From Natrinema salsiterrestre (GTDB lineage Archaea; Halobacteriota; Halobacteria; Halobacteriales; Natrialbaceae): DNA of 64,000 bases. The notes under the pieces are model-generated. The model did not search any database. It saw only the letters and a program-made list of their open reading frames with translations, and was not told where the DNA came from. Numbering within the stretch: the first letter of the stretch is position 1; every line of letters starts with the position of its first letter. Both the position numbers and the translations under genes were made by a program. The DNA lies in the NCBI RefSeq assembly GCF_029502005.1, contig NZ_JAMQOT010000005.1:186001-250000 (forward strand). The letters run 5' to 3'. Positions 8,832 to 16,600 of the stretch are shown in pieces.

Positions 8832-9764
8832 ATGAACGACGAACCGCGACACAGTTCCGTGATTGCCGACGAGGTGGCCGCAGTCTACGATTCGCTTGCT
8901 CGAACGGTCGATACCGTCGACGGCGGTATCGAGCAGCCGTCAATCGATGGTCTCGATCTCGCCGTTCCCCCCGTCGCGGGGCAGCTACAGTTACCGCTGG
9001 ATCTCTGGGATAGCGGCCGGAAACCCACGCGGACGGTGCCCGCACTCGTCGCGTACGACCGTCGACTCGAGCCGGACGACGCGGACGAGCTCAGGCGTCT
9101 CCTGGTGGGGCTGGACGTCCTCGTGACGATGCTCGACGAGTTCGTCGATCGCTCCGACGGCCACTCTCGCCTCCAGTTGACGGTCAACGTCGCGTTCGGG
9201 AGTTTCCTCTCGTTCGCGAACCTGCCCGACGACGAGCCGGCGGCCACCGACGCCGTGCTCCAGTACCTCGTCGAGACGGCCCGAATCCCCACGGTCGAAC
9301 GAGCGGTCCAACGGGAACTCGAAACGATCGACACGTGGGAGCGAGCGCGAGAAGCGATCCGATTCGTGTACGCCTACCGGGCCCGAGACATCTCCGTCTT
9401 CGGTCGTCTGCCGGCGCTCGTCGCCGACATAGACGATCGAACCGCCGAGCGGATCGTGAGCGACCTCGAGACGTACAGGGCCCACTATCTCCTGTTCGAC
9501 GATATCCGAGACGTTCTCGAGGACGTCCGAAACGGCACCGAGACGCCCATCGTGTGGTTGTTGCGGACCCACGACGACCCGGACGAAATCGTGGACTCGT
9601 TCCTCGAGATAGTCCGGGAGTTCGAGTACGCTGAGACGCCATATCGAGCACAGCTCCGGGAACTGGAACGCGAACCCGACGACGTACGCGCGGAGCTCGA
9701 GGTCGCGATGGCCGAGGTAGATGCGGTTCCGGATCCGGTGAAACCGGACCGAAATCCGCGCTGA
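8832..9764 (+). CDS. Class I isoprenoid-synthase-like protein, function unknown
   Basis: The 310-residue all-helical product has two aspartate-rich motifs in the positions expected for trans-isoprenyl diphosphate synthases: MLDEFVD near residue 100 and FDDIRDVLED near residue 222, about 120 residues apart. The second contains an intact DDxxD (DDIRD) followed by a G-x-x-TP segment like the KPTLP region of these enzymes; the first is only DExxD. Other conserved lysine and arginine substrate-binding motifs are not obvious. I infer a divergent superfamily member, possibly a terpene-synthase-like enzyme or a catalytically altered relative. The gene is preceded by a TATA-like CTTATACC at about 8764 and lies directly after the acidic array. 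Confidence 0.55.
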   Translation: MNDEPRHSSVIADEVAAVYDSLARTVDTVDGGIEQPSIDGLDLAVPPVAGQLQLPLDLWDSGRKPTRTVPALVAYDRRLEPDDADELRRLLVGLDVLVTMLDEFVDRSDGHSRLQLTVNVAFGSFLSFANLPDDEPAATDAVLQYLVETARIPTVERAVQRELETIDTWERAREAIRFVYAYRARDISVFGRLPALVADIDDRTAERIVSDLETYRAHYLLFDDIRDVLEDVRNGTETPIVWLLRTHDDPDEIVDSFLEIVREFEYAETPYRAQLRELEREPDDVRAELEVAMAEVDAVPDPVKPDRNPR

Positions 9765-9819
9765 GAAAAGACCGCCTCCCTGTGCAGTTGATGGACGATC
9801 GGCACGTCGACCCCGCGTC

Positions 9820-9981
9820 TCACTCCGTCCAGTCGTCGCGGCACTCCTCGCTACAGAAGGAGTGTATCTCCGTCTCCTCGTCGGTCGTCGCAATGTGCCA
9901 GTCGTTTACGGGGATCCGGTCTCCACAGACCGCACACTCTTCGACGGTGTCACATGTAGCGCGCTCTGGTCTATCACTCAT
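9820..9981 (-). CDS. Small zinc-finger protein (53 aa)
   Basis: The reverse strand reads MSDRPERATCDTVEECAVCG, continues with an IPVNDWHIATTDEET segment and ends HSFCSEECRDDWTE. It has a CxxC pair (CAVC) and a CxxxC pair (CSEEC), giving a treble-clef or zinc-finger-type fold as in many haloarchaeal micro-proteins. A second ATG directly upstream (9982-9984) would add one methionine. The reading frame is short but its cysteine spacing and tryptophan positions look like a conserved family. Role unknown. Confidence 0.7.
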   Translation of the reverse strand: MSDRPERATCDTVEECAVCGDRIPVNDWHIATTDEETEIHSFCSEECRDDWTE

Positions 9982-10153
9982 CATGTCGATCAGGTGCCGG
10001 TGCCCGTTCGTCGATACGGACCGCTCGTACGTTACTTTCCCGAGTCAGACCCGGGTACGATCACGAGCGAGTCCGACGCGTCGAACCATGGTTCGCGTCG
10101 CAACGCACGGCCGCCTCGGGGCCCTGACGACGAACTGTGGGTATCGTCGATCG

Positions 10154-10951
10154 TCACTCGAGCGAGTCTATCGAGGGCGAGCTCGCGCCGGATCGGTACC
10201 GTTCCCACTGTTCGCGTCCCCAGTGGTACGCTCGTTCGGTGTCGTTCGAAATAACTCCCATGAGGGCACCCGAACTCTCGTAGACGATGATCGCGACTCT
10301 TCGCGTCGGTTCCTCGATGACGAGCAGTCCGTACGGCAGTTCCGCGTCGGTGACCCACACGTCGAGGTTGTCGCTCTCGATCGCCCGCTGGAAGTACTCC
10401 TCGTAGTCGGTCCGTAGGTGATCGAACACCGGCCGTTCGAACACGAGTTGGGCCTCGAGCTCGTCCGACGCGAGTTGGTCCGAAAAGAATTGGGCGTAGC
10501 GGGGCAAGACGACTGGGCCGGTGCCTTTTACCGCCGACGACTCGTCGACGAGGCGTTCGACCTCGCGGACGGGTTCGTTGGGAGCGTGGCGGTCGGAAAC
10601 GGAAACGGCTGCGTCTGCGAGAGCCGCGAACGGAAGTTCGGTCTCGCGGGGGAGAGCGGCGAGCAAGCGTCCGGGACGACAGATGTCCGTAATCCGATCG
10701 AGGAACCGGCGATACTCATCGAAGAGGAGTCTCCCCAGCGGGGTCAGCTCGTAGCCGTCGTCGCCTCGACGAGCCATGCCCAACTCTTCGAGTTCGGAGA
10801 CTGCTTTGTACGCGGTCGACCGAGAGACGTCGAGTTCGTCCCGTATGTCTCGGTTGTACTTCGGACCGTTCAGCAGGGCTTCCATTATCAGTGCGCGACG
10901 CGAGACGATATCGAGCGCCTCGTCCGCGTCGAGTCCGGTATTTTCGGTCAT
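10154..10951 (-). CDS. Winged-helix regulator with FilR1-type effector domain
   Basis: The 265-residue protein has an N-terminal ArsR-like winged helix (about residues 12-80; RDIRDELDVSRSTAYKAVSE is the recognition-helix region). A C-terminal alpha/beta domain (about 125-250) includes the LPYGLLVIEE and VYESSGALMGVISND segments, typical of haloarchaeal regulators related to the methanogenesis regulator FilR1. No signal or membrane segment, so it is a cytoplasmic DNA-binding protein. A near-palindrome at 11031-11045, about 80 bases before the start, is a candidate operator. Its targets are unknown. Confidence 0.8.
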   Translation of the reverse strand: MTENTGLDADEALDIVSRRALIMEALLNGPKYNRDIRDELDVSRSTAYKAVSELEELGMARRGDDGYELTPLGRLLFDEYRRFLDRITDICRPGRLLAALPRETELPFAALADAAVSVSDRHAPNEPVREVERLVDESSAVKGTGPVVLPRYAQFFSDQLASDELEAQLVFERPVFDHLRTDYEEYFQRAIESDNLDVWVTDAELPYGLLVIEEPTRRVAIIVYESSGALMGVISNDTERAYHWGREQWERYRSGASSPSIDSLE

Positions 10952-11516
10952 AACTCTTCTAACGTCCGTGTCGAGTGCAGTGTCTCAAGTCACCGCCGTC
11001 CTCTAGAATGTGGTCACTCGAACGTAAATTTGTTTGGCCAAAACATAGCACGAAGGGGTGAAAAAAATCGACATTTGTGTATTATTTCAACTTATTTCAC
11101 CACTAGTCAAACCATATTCGGGCGAATATCGTAATTCGATTTGCCGTCCGTAACGACTGACGTTGCGGGCGATCGGATCGCTCTGAATCGAATTCTTCGG
11201 CGGTCGGCGCGACAGGTACCCGAATCGTCGGTCGAAACCGACTGGCCGGCAAGGTGGCCCGGCGACGGCCAGCGGGAACGGCGCGCCGTCCCCGCGACTG
11301 TTCCGGCACCGCCCTCGAGGTATCGCGGGGTATCGAGCCGAAATCCGGCGTCTGGCCCCGCGATCCGCGGGTCATAGTCGGAGCGAGATGACCCGCTCGA
11401 GCGAGCGAGTATCGAACGGACCACTCCGACCGTCGCGGTACGTACCGCGGAAATCCGGTCTATTGTCCGACGCCAAAAATTACGACGGATCGGTGGCGAA
11501 ACCCGCGCCGCGACGC
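10952..11516. other. Intergenic, no gene recognised
   Basis: This 565-base stretch lies between a winged-helix gene and the 3' end of the acidic-repeat paralogue. It includes an unusually AT-rich block at about 11025-11110. The frames that remain open here are short, arginine-rich and unconvincing. Confidence 0.5.
11031..11045. promoter_or_regulatory. Near-palindromic putative operator
   Basis: TGTTTGGCCAAAACA contains a perfect 10-base palindrome (TTTGGCCAAA) inside an AT-rich stretch upstream of the winged-helix gene that starts at 10951. It is a plausible binding site for that regulator. Evidence is sequence symmetry only. Confidence 0.3.
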
Positions 11517-12101
11517 TCAGTCGACGTCGATATCGAGGCCGTCACCCTCGTAGTCGACGTCCGCGTCCTCGCCGTCGATGTCGACGTCGACGTCGTCGGT
11601 CTCGACCTCGACGTCCTCGCCTTCGGTCTCGAACCCACCGTCGCCGTAGTCGAACTCGGCGTCGTCGTCGATATCGACGTCGATATCGTCCCGCTCGAAC
11701 TCGAGATCGTCGTCGCCGTCGGCTTCGAATTCCTCGTCGGGTTCGTACTCGGCGTCTGCGTCGTCGTCGAGCCCGAACTCGGTCTCTTCGCCATCGAATT
11801 CGACGTCTTCACCCTCGACCTCGAGTCCGTCATCGGCTTCGTAATCGGCCGCCGCATCGTCGTCGATATCGAGATCGAAGTCGTCGCGGTCGACCTCGAT
11901 ATCGTCACCGTCGATCTCGAGGTCGTCGGCCTCGTCGTACTCGAGATCGGGGTCGTCTCCGTCGACGTCGAACTCCTCGTCGTCGGTATCGACCTGGACG
12001 TCGTCTTGGGCGCTGGCGGTGCTGACGGCCAACCCGCTCGTCGCGACGACGAGCAGGACGACCGCGAGTATCGAACCGATCTTGTGTCGTGTCGTGTGCA
12101 T
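11517..12101 (-). CDS. Secreted hyper-acidic repeat protein 5 (dispersed paralogue)
   Basis: The start at 12101 gives MHTTRHKIGSILAVVLLVVATSG and a STASAQ cleavage site, then DDVQVDTDDEEF. By hand count 89 of the 163 mature residues are D or E, with two arginines and no lysine. Units such as IDVDIDDDAEFDYGDGGFE recur, with more glycine and tyrosine than in the tandem copies. The AQ cleavage junction and alternating hydrophobic/acidic pattern mark it as the same family as the array at 3270-7567, but on the opposite strand and 4 kb away. Its promoter carries an inverted repeat over the TATA box. Function unknown. Confidence 0.8.
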   Translation of the reverse strand: MHTTRHKIGSILAVVLLVVATSGLAVSTASAQDDVQVDTDDEEFDVDGDDPDLEYDEADDLEIDGDDIEVDRDDFDLDIDDDAAADYEADDGLEVEGEDVEFDGEETEFGLDDDADAEYEPDEEFEADGDDDLEFERDDIDVDIDDDAEFDYGDGGFETEGEDVEVETDDVDVDIDGEDADVDYEGDGLDIDVD

Positions 12102-12616
12102 AGTGTGTGATCGGTAACTCGGTGACATTTAAGTCACCTCTGGTCAGTGGGTTACTCTTCGTAACCCAAATCAACCGAAGCGGTGTACGATATTCACGTT
12201 ACTGACTCGGACGTGGGTCGGCAGTCGACCCGTGACCGAGTTCGGTACCCAACCGAAACGGTCCCGGACAGCGACTCCGTTCCGCGAGATCACGAACGGG
12301 ATGGCGGCGACCGGATACTCGTCTCTCACGCGCAAAATCGCCTGCACCGACGTACGTAGGGTTGCGTATTTACGTTACCGAGCCGGTCGTGTTTCGAGAC
12401 TCGGACCGGTACTGCGAGGGTACGTCCCCGTGGGATCGAATTATCGATGGCTCACCGGATCACGCCGGATCCGAGTCGTCGCTCTCGCGGGGCGTCACGT
12501 CCGAAGCGAGTCCCCGTCCGCTCTTTCGGTATCCAAGCCACGTCGGGTGGACACCCACGAGATACCTCGGGACGAAGTCTATGCTACGATACCGCATATC
12601 AACGTACGAGATATCA
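12102..12616. other. Intergenic with two inverted repeats
   Basis: The divergent gap between acidic protein 5 and the HxlR-type gene is 515 bases. Apart from the inverted repeats at 12121-12138 and 12149-12167 no gene or RNA was recognised. An open frame continues upstream of 12617 but its residues do not resemble protein and family members start near 12617. Confidence 0.45.
12121..12138 (-). promoter_or_regulatory. Inverted repeat embedding the TATA box of acidic protein 5
   Basis: GGTGAC-ATTTAA-GTCACC has perfect 6-base arms around a TATA-like spacer. The spacer lies about 26-31 bases before the start at 12101, the usual position for a leaderless haloarchaeal promoter. A repressor bound here would block TBP/TFB. 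A second perfect 7-base inverted repeat (GGGTTAC...GTAACCC) lies at 12149-12167. Confidence 0.5.
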
Positions 12617-13003
12617 ATGTGCCCAGCATCGAATCAGATCGCGGTGGCGAGCGGGGAATCGAGCGAGTTCTCGAAGCGCGAGCCCGATCGAATACAGGCG
12701 GAGCTTACTGCACTCTCGAACGTCCTCGGCCGGAAGTGGAATCTGGTCATTATCGAGCGGTTGCTCGCGAACGGTCCGCTCGGTTTCAGCGGCCTGCTCG
12801 AGGACATCGACGGCATCTCGAGCAAGGTACTCTCGGAGAGCCTCGACGATCTGGAAGCGAGCGGACTCGTCGACCGCGAGATCGTCAACGAGCGACCGAT
12901 CCGGGTCGAGTACTCGCTGACACAGCAGGGAGCGGCGCTCGAGTGGATTATCGAAAAAGTCCGCGAAGGGTCTCTGACGGTCACCGCGCACAGTGAGAAG
13001 TGA
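12617..13003 (+). CDS. HxlR-family winged-helix regulator
   Basis: The 128-residue protein shows the HxlR/MarR-like core: LSNVLGRKWNLVIIERLLANGPLGFSGL, then a helix-turn-helix (DGISSKVLSESLDDLEASGLV), followed by the wing (EYSLTQQGAALEWII). The core spans about residues 30-115. HxlR proteins are small dimeric DNA-binding regulators that often respond to redox or aldehyde stress. No cysteine is present in the core apart from Cys2, so a thiol sensor is unlikely. The next gene (start 13070) is close and codirectional. Confidence 0.85.
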   Translation: MCPASNQIAVASGESSEFSKREPDRIQAELTALSNVLGRKWNLVIIERLLANGPLGFSGLLEDIDGISSKVLSESLDDLEASGLVDREIVNERPIRVEYSLTQQGAALEWIIEKVREGSLTVTAHSEK

Positions 13004-13069
13004 AGAGAGACGTCCCCAGAACAGGTACCACAGAGATCCGACGCGAAATACGCCCCGAAATAGAGTATA

Positions 13070-13246
13070 ATGACTACAGAAACGGACGGCACGGATTATC
13101 TGCGACCGGATGACAACGAGTTGCCGTCGCTCGATCGATACTCGGTCGTCGTAACGCAGACGGACGCCCTGATCATTTACGACGAAGCCGAGAGAGACGC
13201 ATGGATCCAGTCGGACAGGTGGCTGTCCCTTCTGAGACGCGAGTGA
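13070..13246 (+). CDS. Small DUF7331-type protein (58 aa)
   Basis: The product begins MTTETDGTDYLRPDDNELP and carries the pattern YSVVVTQTDALIIYDEAERDAWIQSD. This matches the haloarchaeal DUF7331 micro-protein family, in which a short beta hairpin ends in an AWIQ(S/A)D segment. It lies 66 bases after the HxlR gene and may be cotranscribed with it. Function unknown. Confidence 0.7.
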   Translation: MTTETDGTDYLRPDDNELPSLDRYSVVVTQTDALIIYDEAERDAWIQSDRWLSLLRRE

Positions 13247-13636
13247 GGCCGCGTCCGAGCGGTGTCTTCCAGTCCCGACTGCCGGCGCAGCACCGGGCTA
13301 CAGGGCGACGCTCGAGGAGCCGAAACCGATGGTATAGAGGGAATACCATCGAAAATCTGGAGGGGAACGGTGCTCGAACTCGATCGGGGAGCGGTGACGC
13401 TCGCTCGTCGACGTATCGAAACCTGGTATTGATCGCACAATCCACGGACATAATTCGATTGTACCCGACTCGTTCGCTATCAGAAAGAGGTCTCACCGAA
13501 GCAGAACTGTCACAACCAGTTACTGCGATATCCGACCACAGTCGGACGACCGCGATCCGTTGGCTCCAATTTACGGGAGGGTTCTCCGACGCTGACGGAG
13601 AACAGTATTATACAAACCCGCGTCGGATCCCATCTC
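13247..13636. other. Intergenic, contains promoter of the PAS/GAF regulator
   Basis: There is no credible gene in this 390-base gap. TATTATA at 13606-13612 ends about 25 bases before the ATG at 13637, the spacing of a leaderless haloarchaeal promoter, and supports that start. Confidence 0.55.
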
Positions 13637-16600
13637 ATGGGGATAGTGTCACCGATCATAGACGATCCGTTCGTCGAGGATATCCTCGCGACCGTCTCGG
13701 ACGGAATCGTCGTCGTCGACACGGACGGGTCGATCGCGTTTGCAACGCCCCAGATCACGGACGTAATCGGTTATACGCCCGACGAGGTGGTGAATCGGTC
13801 GATCGAACTGTTGGCTCCGACGGAGAACGCGGAACGGCCCCTGTTCGACGTCGTTCGAAATCGGGCGAGCGAAACGGAAGGAAACCCCGGCCGGGAGACC
13901 GACGACGTCCAACTCAGCCACAGCACTGGCCGATACGTGCCGGTCTCCCTTTCCGTTAGAGAGACGTACTCCGACGACCGACGATATTTCGCGGTATCCC
14001 TCCGCGAGGTTTCCGACCGTCTCGAGCGAGAACGAACGATCGAGGAGTGTGAAAGCAGATTCCGGACCACGTTCGAACACGCGTCGGATCCGTTTCTGAT
14101 CGTCGATCCGGCGGCGGACGTGATCAGGGCGTGTAATCCGAAGAGCTGCGAGCTGCTCGGATACGACGAGGCGGAACTGCGCTCGCGGAGCCCGTCCGAT
14201 ATCTATCCCCGCGACGAAGACGCGTTCCGAGCGTTCGTCGAAAGTACCCTCGAGGACGGAGAGAGCCGGACTGACGGGATCCGTTGTCGTCGCGCTGACG
14301 GCGAATTGTTTTCGACGGCGGTCTCCGGGACGGTCCTCGAACTCGACGGGCGGCGTCACGTACTGGTTCGAGTGTGCGAGACCGCCGACGACCGCGAACG
14401 GGATCCCCGGGACACCGACGAACTGTTCCGGGCGATCTTCGAGAACTCGAACGACGCGATCCTCATCTTCGATCCCGAGGGGGACGAGTTCCTGGAGGTC
14501 AACCCGCGGGCGTGCGATCTGTTGGGCTACGACGAAACAGAACTACTGCGTCGAGGACCGTCGGACGTCCACTCCCACGAGTTAGACGCGTTTCGGGAGT
14601 TCGTCACTGAAGTCCTCGAGCAGGGGGACGGCTGGACACGCGAACTCAGCTGTTCCACGCGCGACGGAGGGGTCGTTCCGGCGGAAATCTCCATGGCACG
14701 GATCGAGTTCGACGGCGAGCCGCGCGTCCTCGCGAGCATTCGGGACCTCACCGAGCGGCGAGACCGGGAACGGAAACTCGATCGCTACCGGACGATCGTC
14801 GAGACGGTCCAGGACGGCATCTACACGTTGGATTCCCGCGGTCGATTCACCCAGGTCAACGATTACATCGTCGAGCGAACGGGATACACGCGGGACGAAC
14901 TCGTGGGGAGTCACGCATCGACGGTGCTCGATCAGACGGACCTCGAACGGGTCCGAGAGGTAATCGGGGGACTGCTGCGGACGGACCGAACGGTCGGAAC
15001 GTGCGAGGTGACCGTACACAGGGCGGATGGAGGGACGGTTCCCGCCGAACTTCACATCGCATCGCTGTCCGACGGGGAGGAGTCGTTCCGGGGAACGGTC
15101 GGCGTCGCTCGAGACGTCAGCGAGCGAAAGGAGCGGGAACGGGAGCTGGAATGGTACGAGACGATGGTCGAAACGATCGGGGAGGGGGTGTACGCGCTCG
15201 ACGAGGAGTTCCGGTTTACGACCGTCAACCAGGGGATGGCGAACCTGACGGGATACCCGAAAGCGGAACTGACGGATATGCACCTCGACGCGTTGCTCGT
15301 CGGTGAAGCCGACGACCGGACCGCGACGGAACACGTCGACAGACTGAGCGGTGATCGGCCCGCAGTCGTCGACCTCGAGTCGGCACGAGCGGCGCGAGAG
15401 CAACTCCGGCGGTCCGATCGCGATATCATGAAAGTAGAGTGCCTCATCCTCTCGGCCGACGACGAAGTGATTCCCTGCGAAGTGCGATTCAGCGCGCTCT
15501 CGGCCGACGAGGACTTCGCCGGTACGGCGGGCGTCGTCATGGACATCTCCGAGCGACTCGAACGACGACGGCGCCTCCGCGAGGAACGCGACCGGCTGTC
15601 TGCACTGTTCGAGAACACGACCGACCCGATCGTGGAAACCGCTTACGAGGACGGAACGATGGTTATCAAGGAGATCAATGCCGCGTTCGAAGAGACGTTC
15701 GAGTACGGCCCTGCGGACGTGATCGACCGACCCGTTCCGGACGTCCTCGTTCCGGACGAGACCGAAGAGAGTACCACCCACGAGAGAATCGTCAGACGGG
15801 TACTCGACGGCGAGAAAGTCGAGGCGGAAGTCGAACGCAAAACCGTCTGCGGGGCTCGCGAGTTCTGGCTGCGTGCCGTTCCGTTCACGACGGTCGACGA
15901 CACCCTACGGGCCTACGGTATCTACACGGACATCACTGATCGAAAGGAATACGAGCGCCGACTCGAGGCCCTCAACGACGCGAGTCGGGAGCTGATGAGC
16001 GCCGACACCGAGACGGAAATCGCTGACACGGCCGTCAGCGTCGTCCACGAAGTACTCGATCGATCGCTTACCGCCCTCTGGCGGAACGATCCCGAGTCCG
16101 ACGAGAAACTACTGCGACCGCTGGCCGCCAGCGACGGCGCGACCGCGTTACTCGATTCGGACGATCGGCCGGACGTGTTCCCACCGATTCCGGACGGATC
16201 CGACGAGATGGCGGCTTTCCGCGCCGGAGAACCCCGCCTTCTCGAGGACTACGAAAACCGAGCGAACCCGGCGCATCCGGAGCTACGGATTCAACAGCGG
16301 CTGATCGTGCCACTCGACGGCCACGGAGTTCTGGCCGTCGGAGCGACGAGCGACGAAGAAATCGATGCCGGGATGCGGAATCTGGTCACTATCGTGGCAC
16401 AGAGTACCTGCGCGGCGTTCGACCGACTCGACCACGAGCGGGAGATCCGTCGGCGTTCGGCTGCCATGGCGGCGGCGATAGACGGGATGGCAGTGCTCGA
16501 CGAGACCGGAGAGTACGCTCACGCGAATCAGGCTCATGCGAACATCTACGGCTACGACGACCCCGAAGAACTGATCGGCGAACAGTGGCGGCGTCTCTAC

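Noticed and set aside
10952-11516. Possible small genes in the AT-rich gap
   Set aside because: Frames are short, arginine-rich and without cysteine pairs, signal peptides or promoter spacing.
11388-12110. 240-codon open frame antisense to acidic gene 5
   Set aside because: It mirrors GAC/GAG codons of the real gene, whose own strand has a signal peptide and the family repeat.
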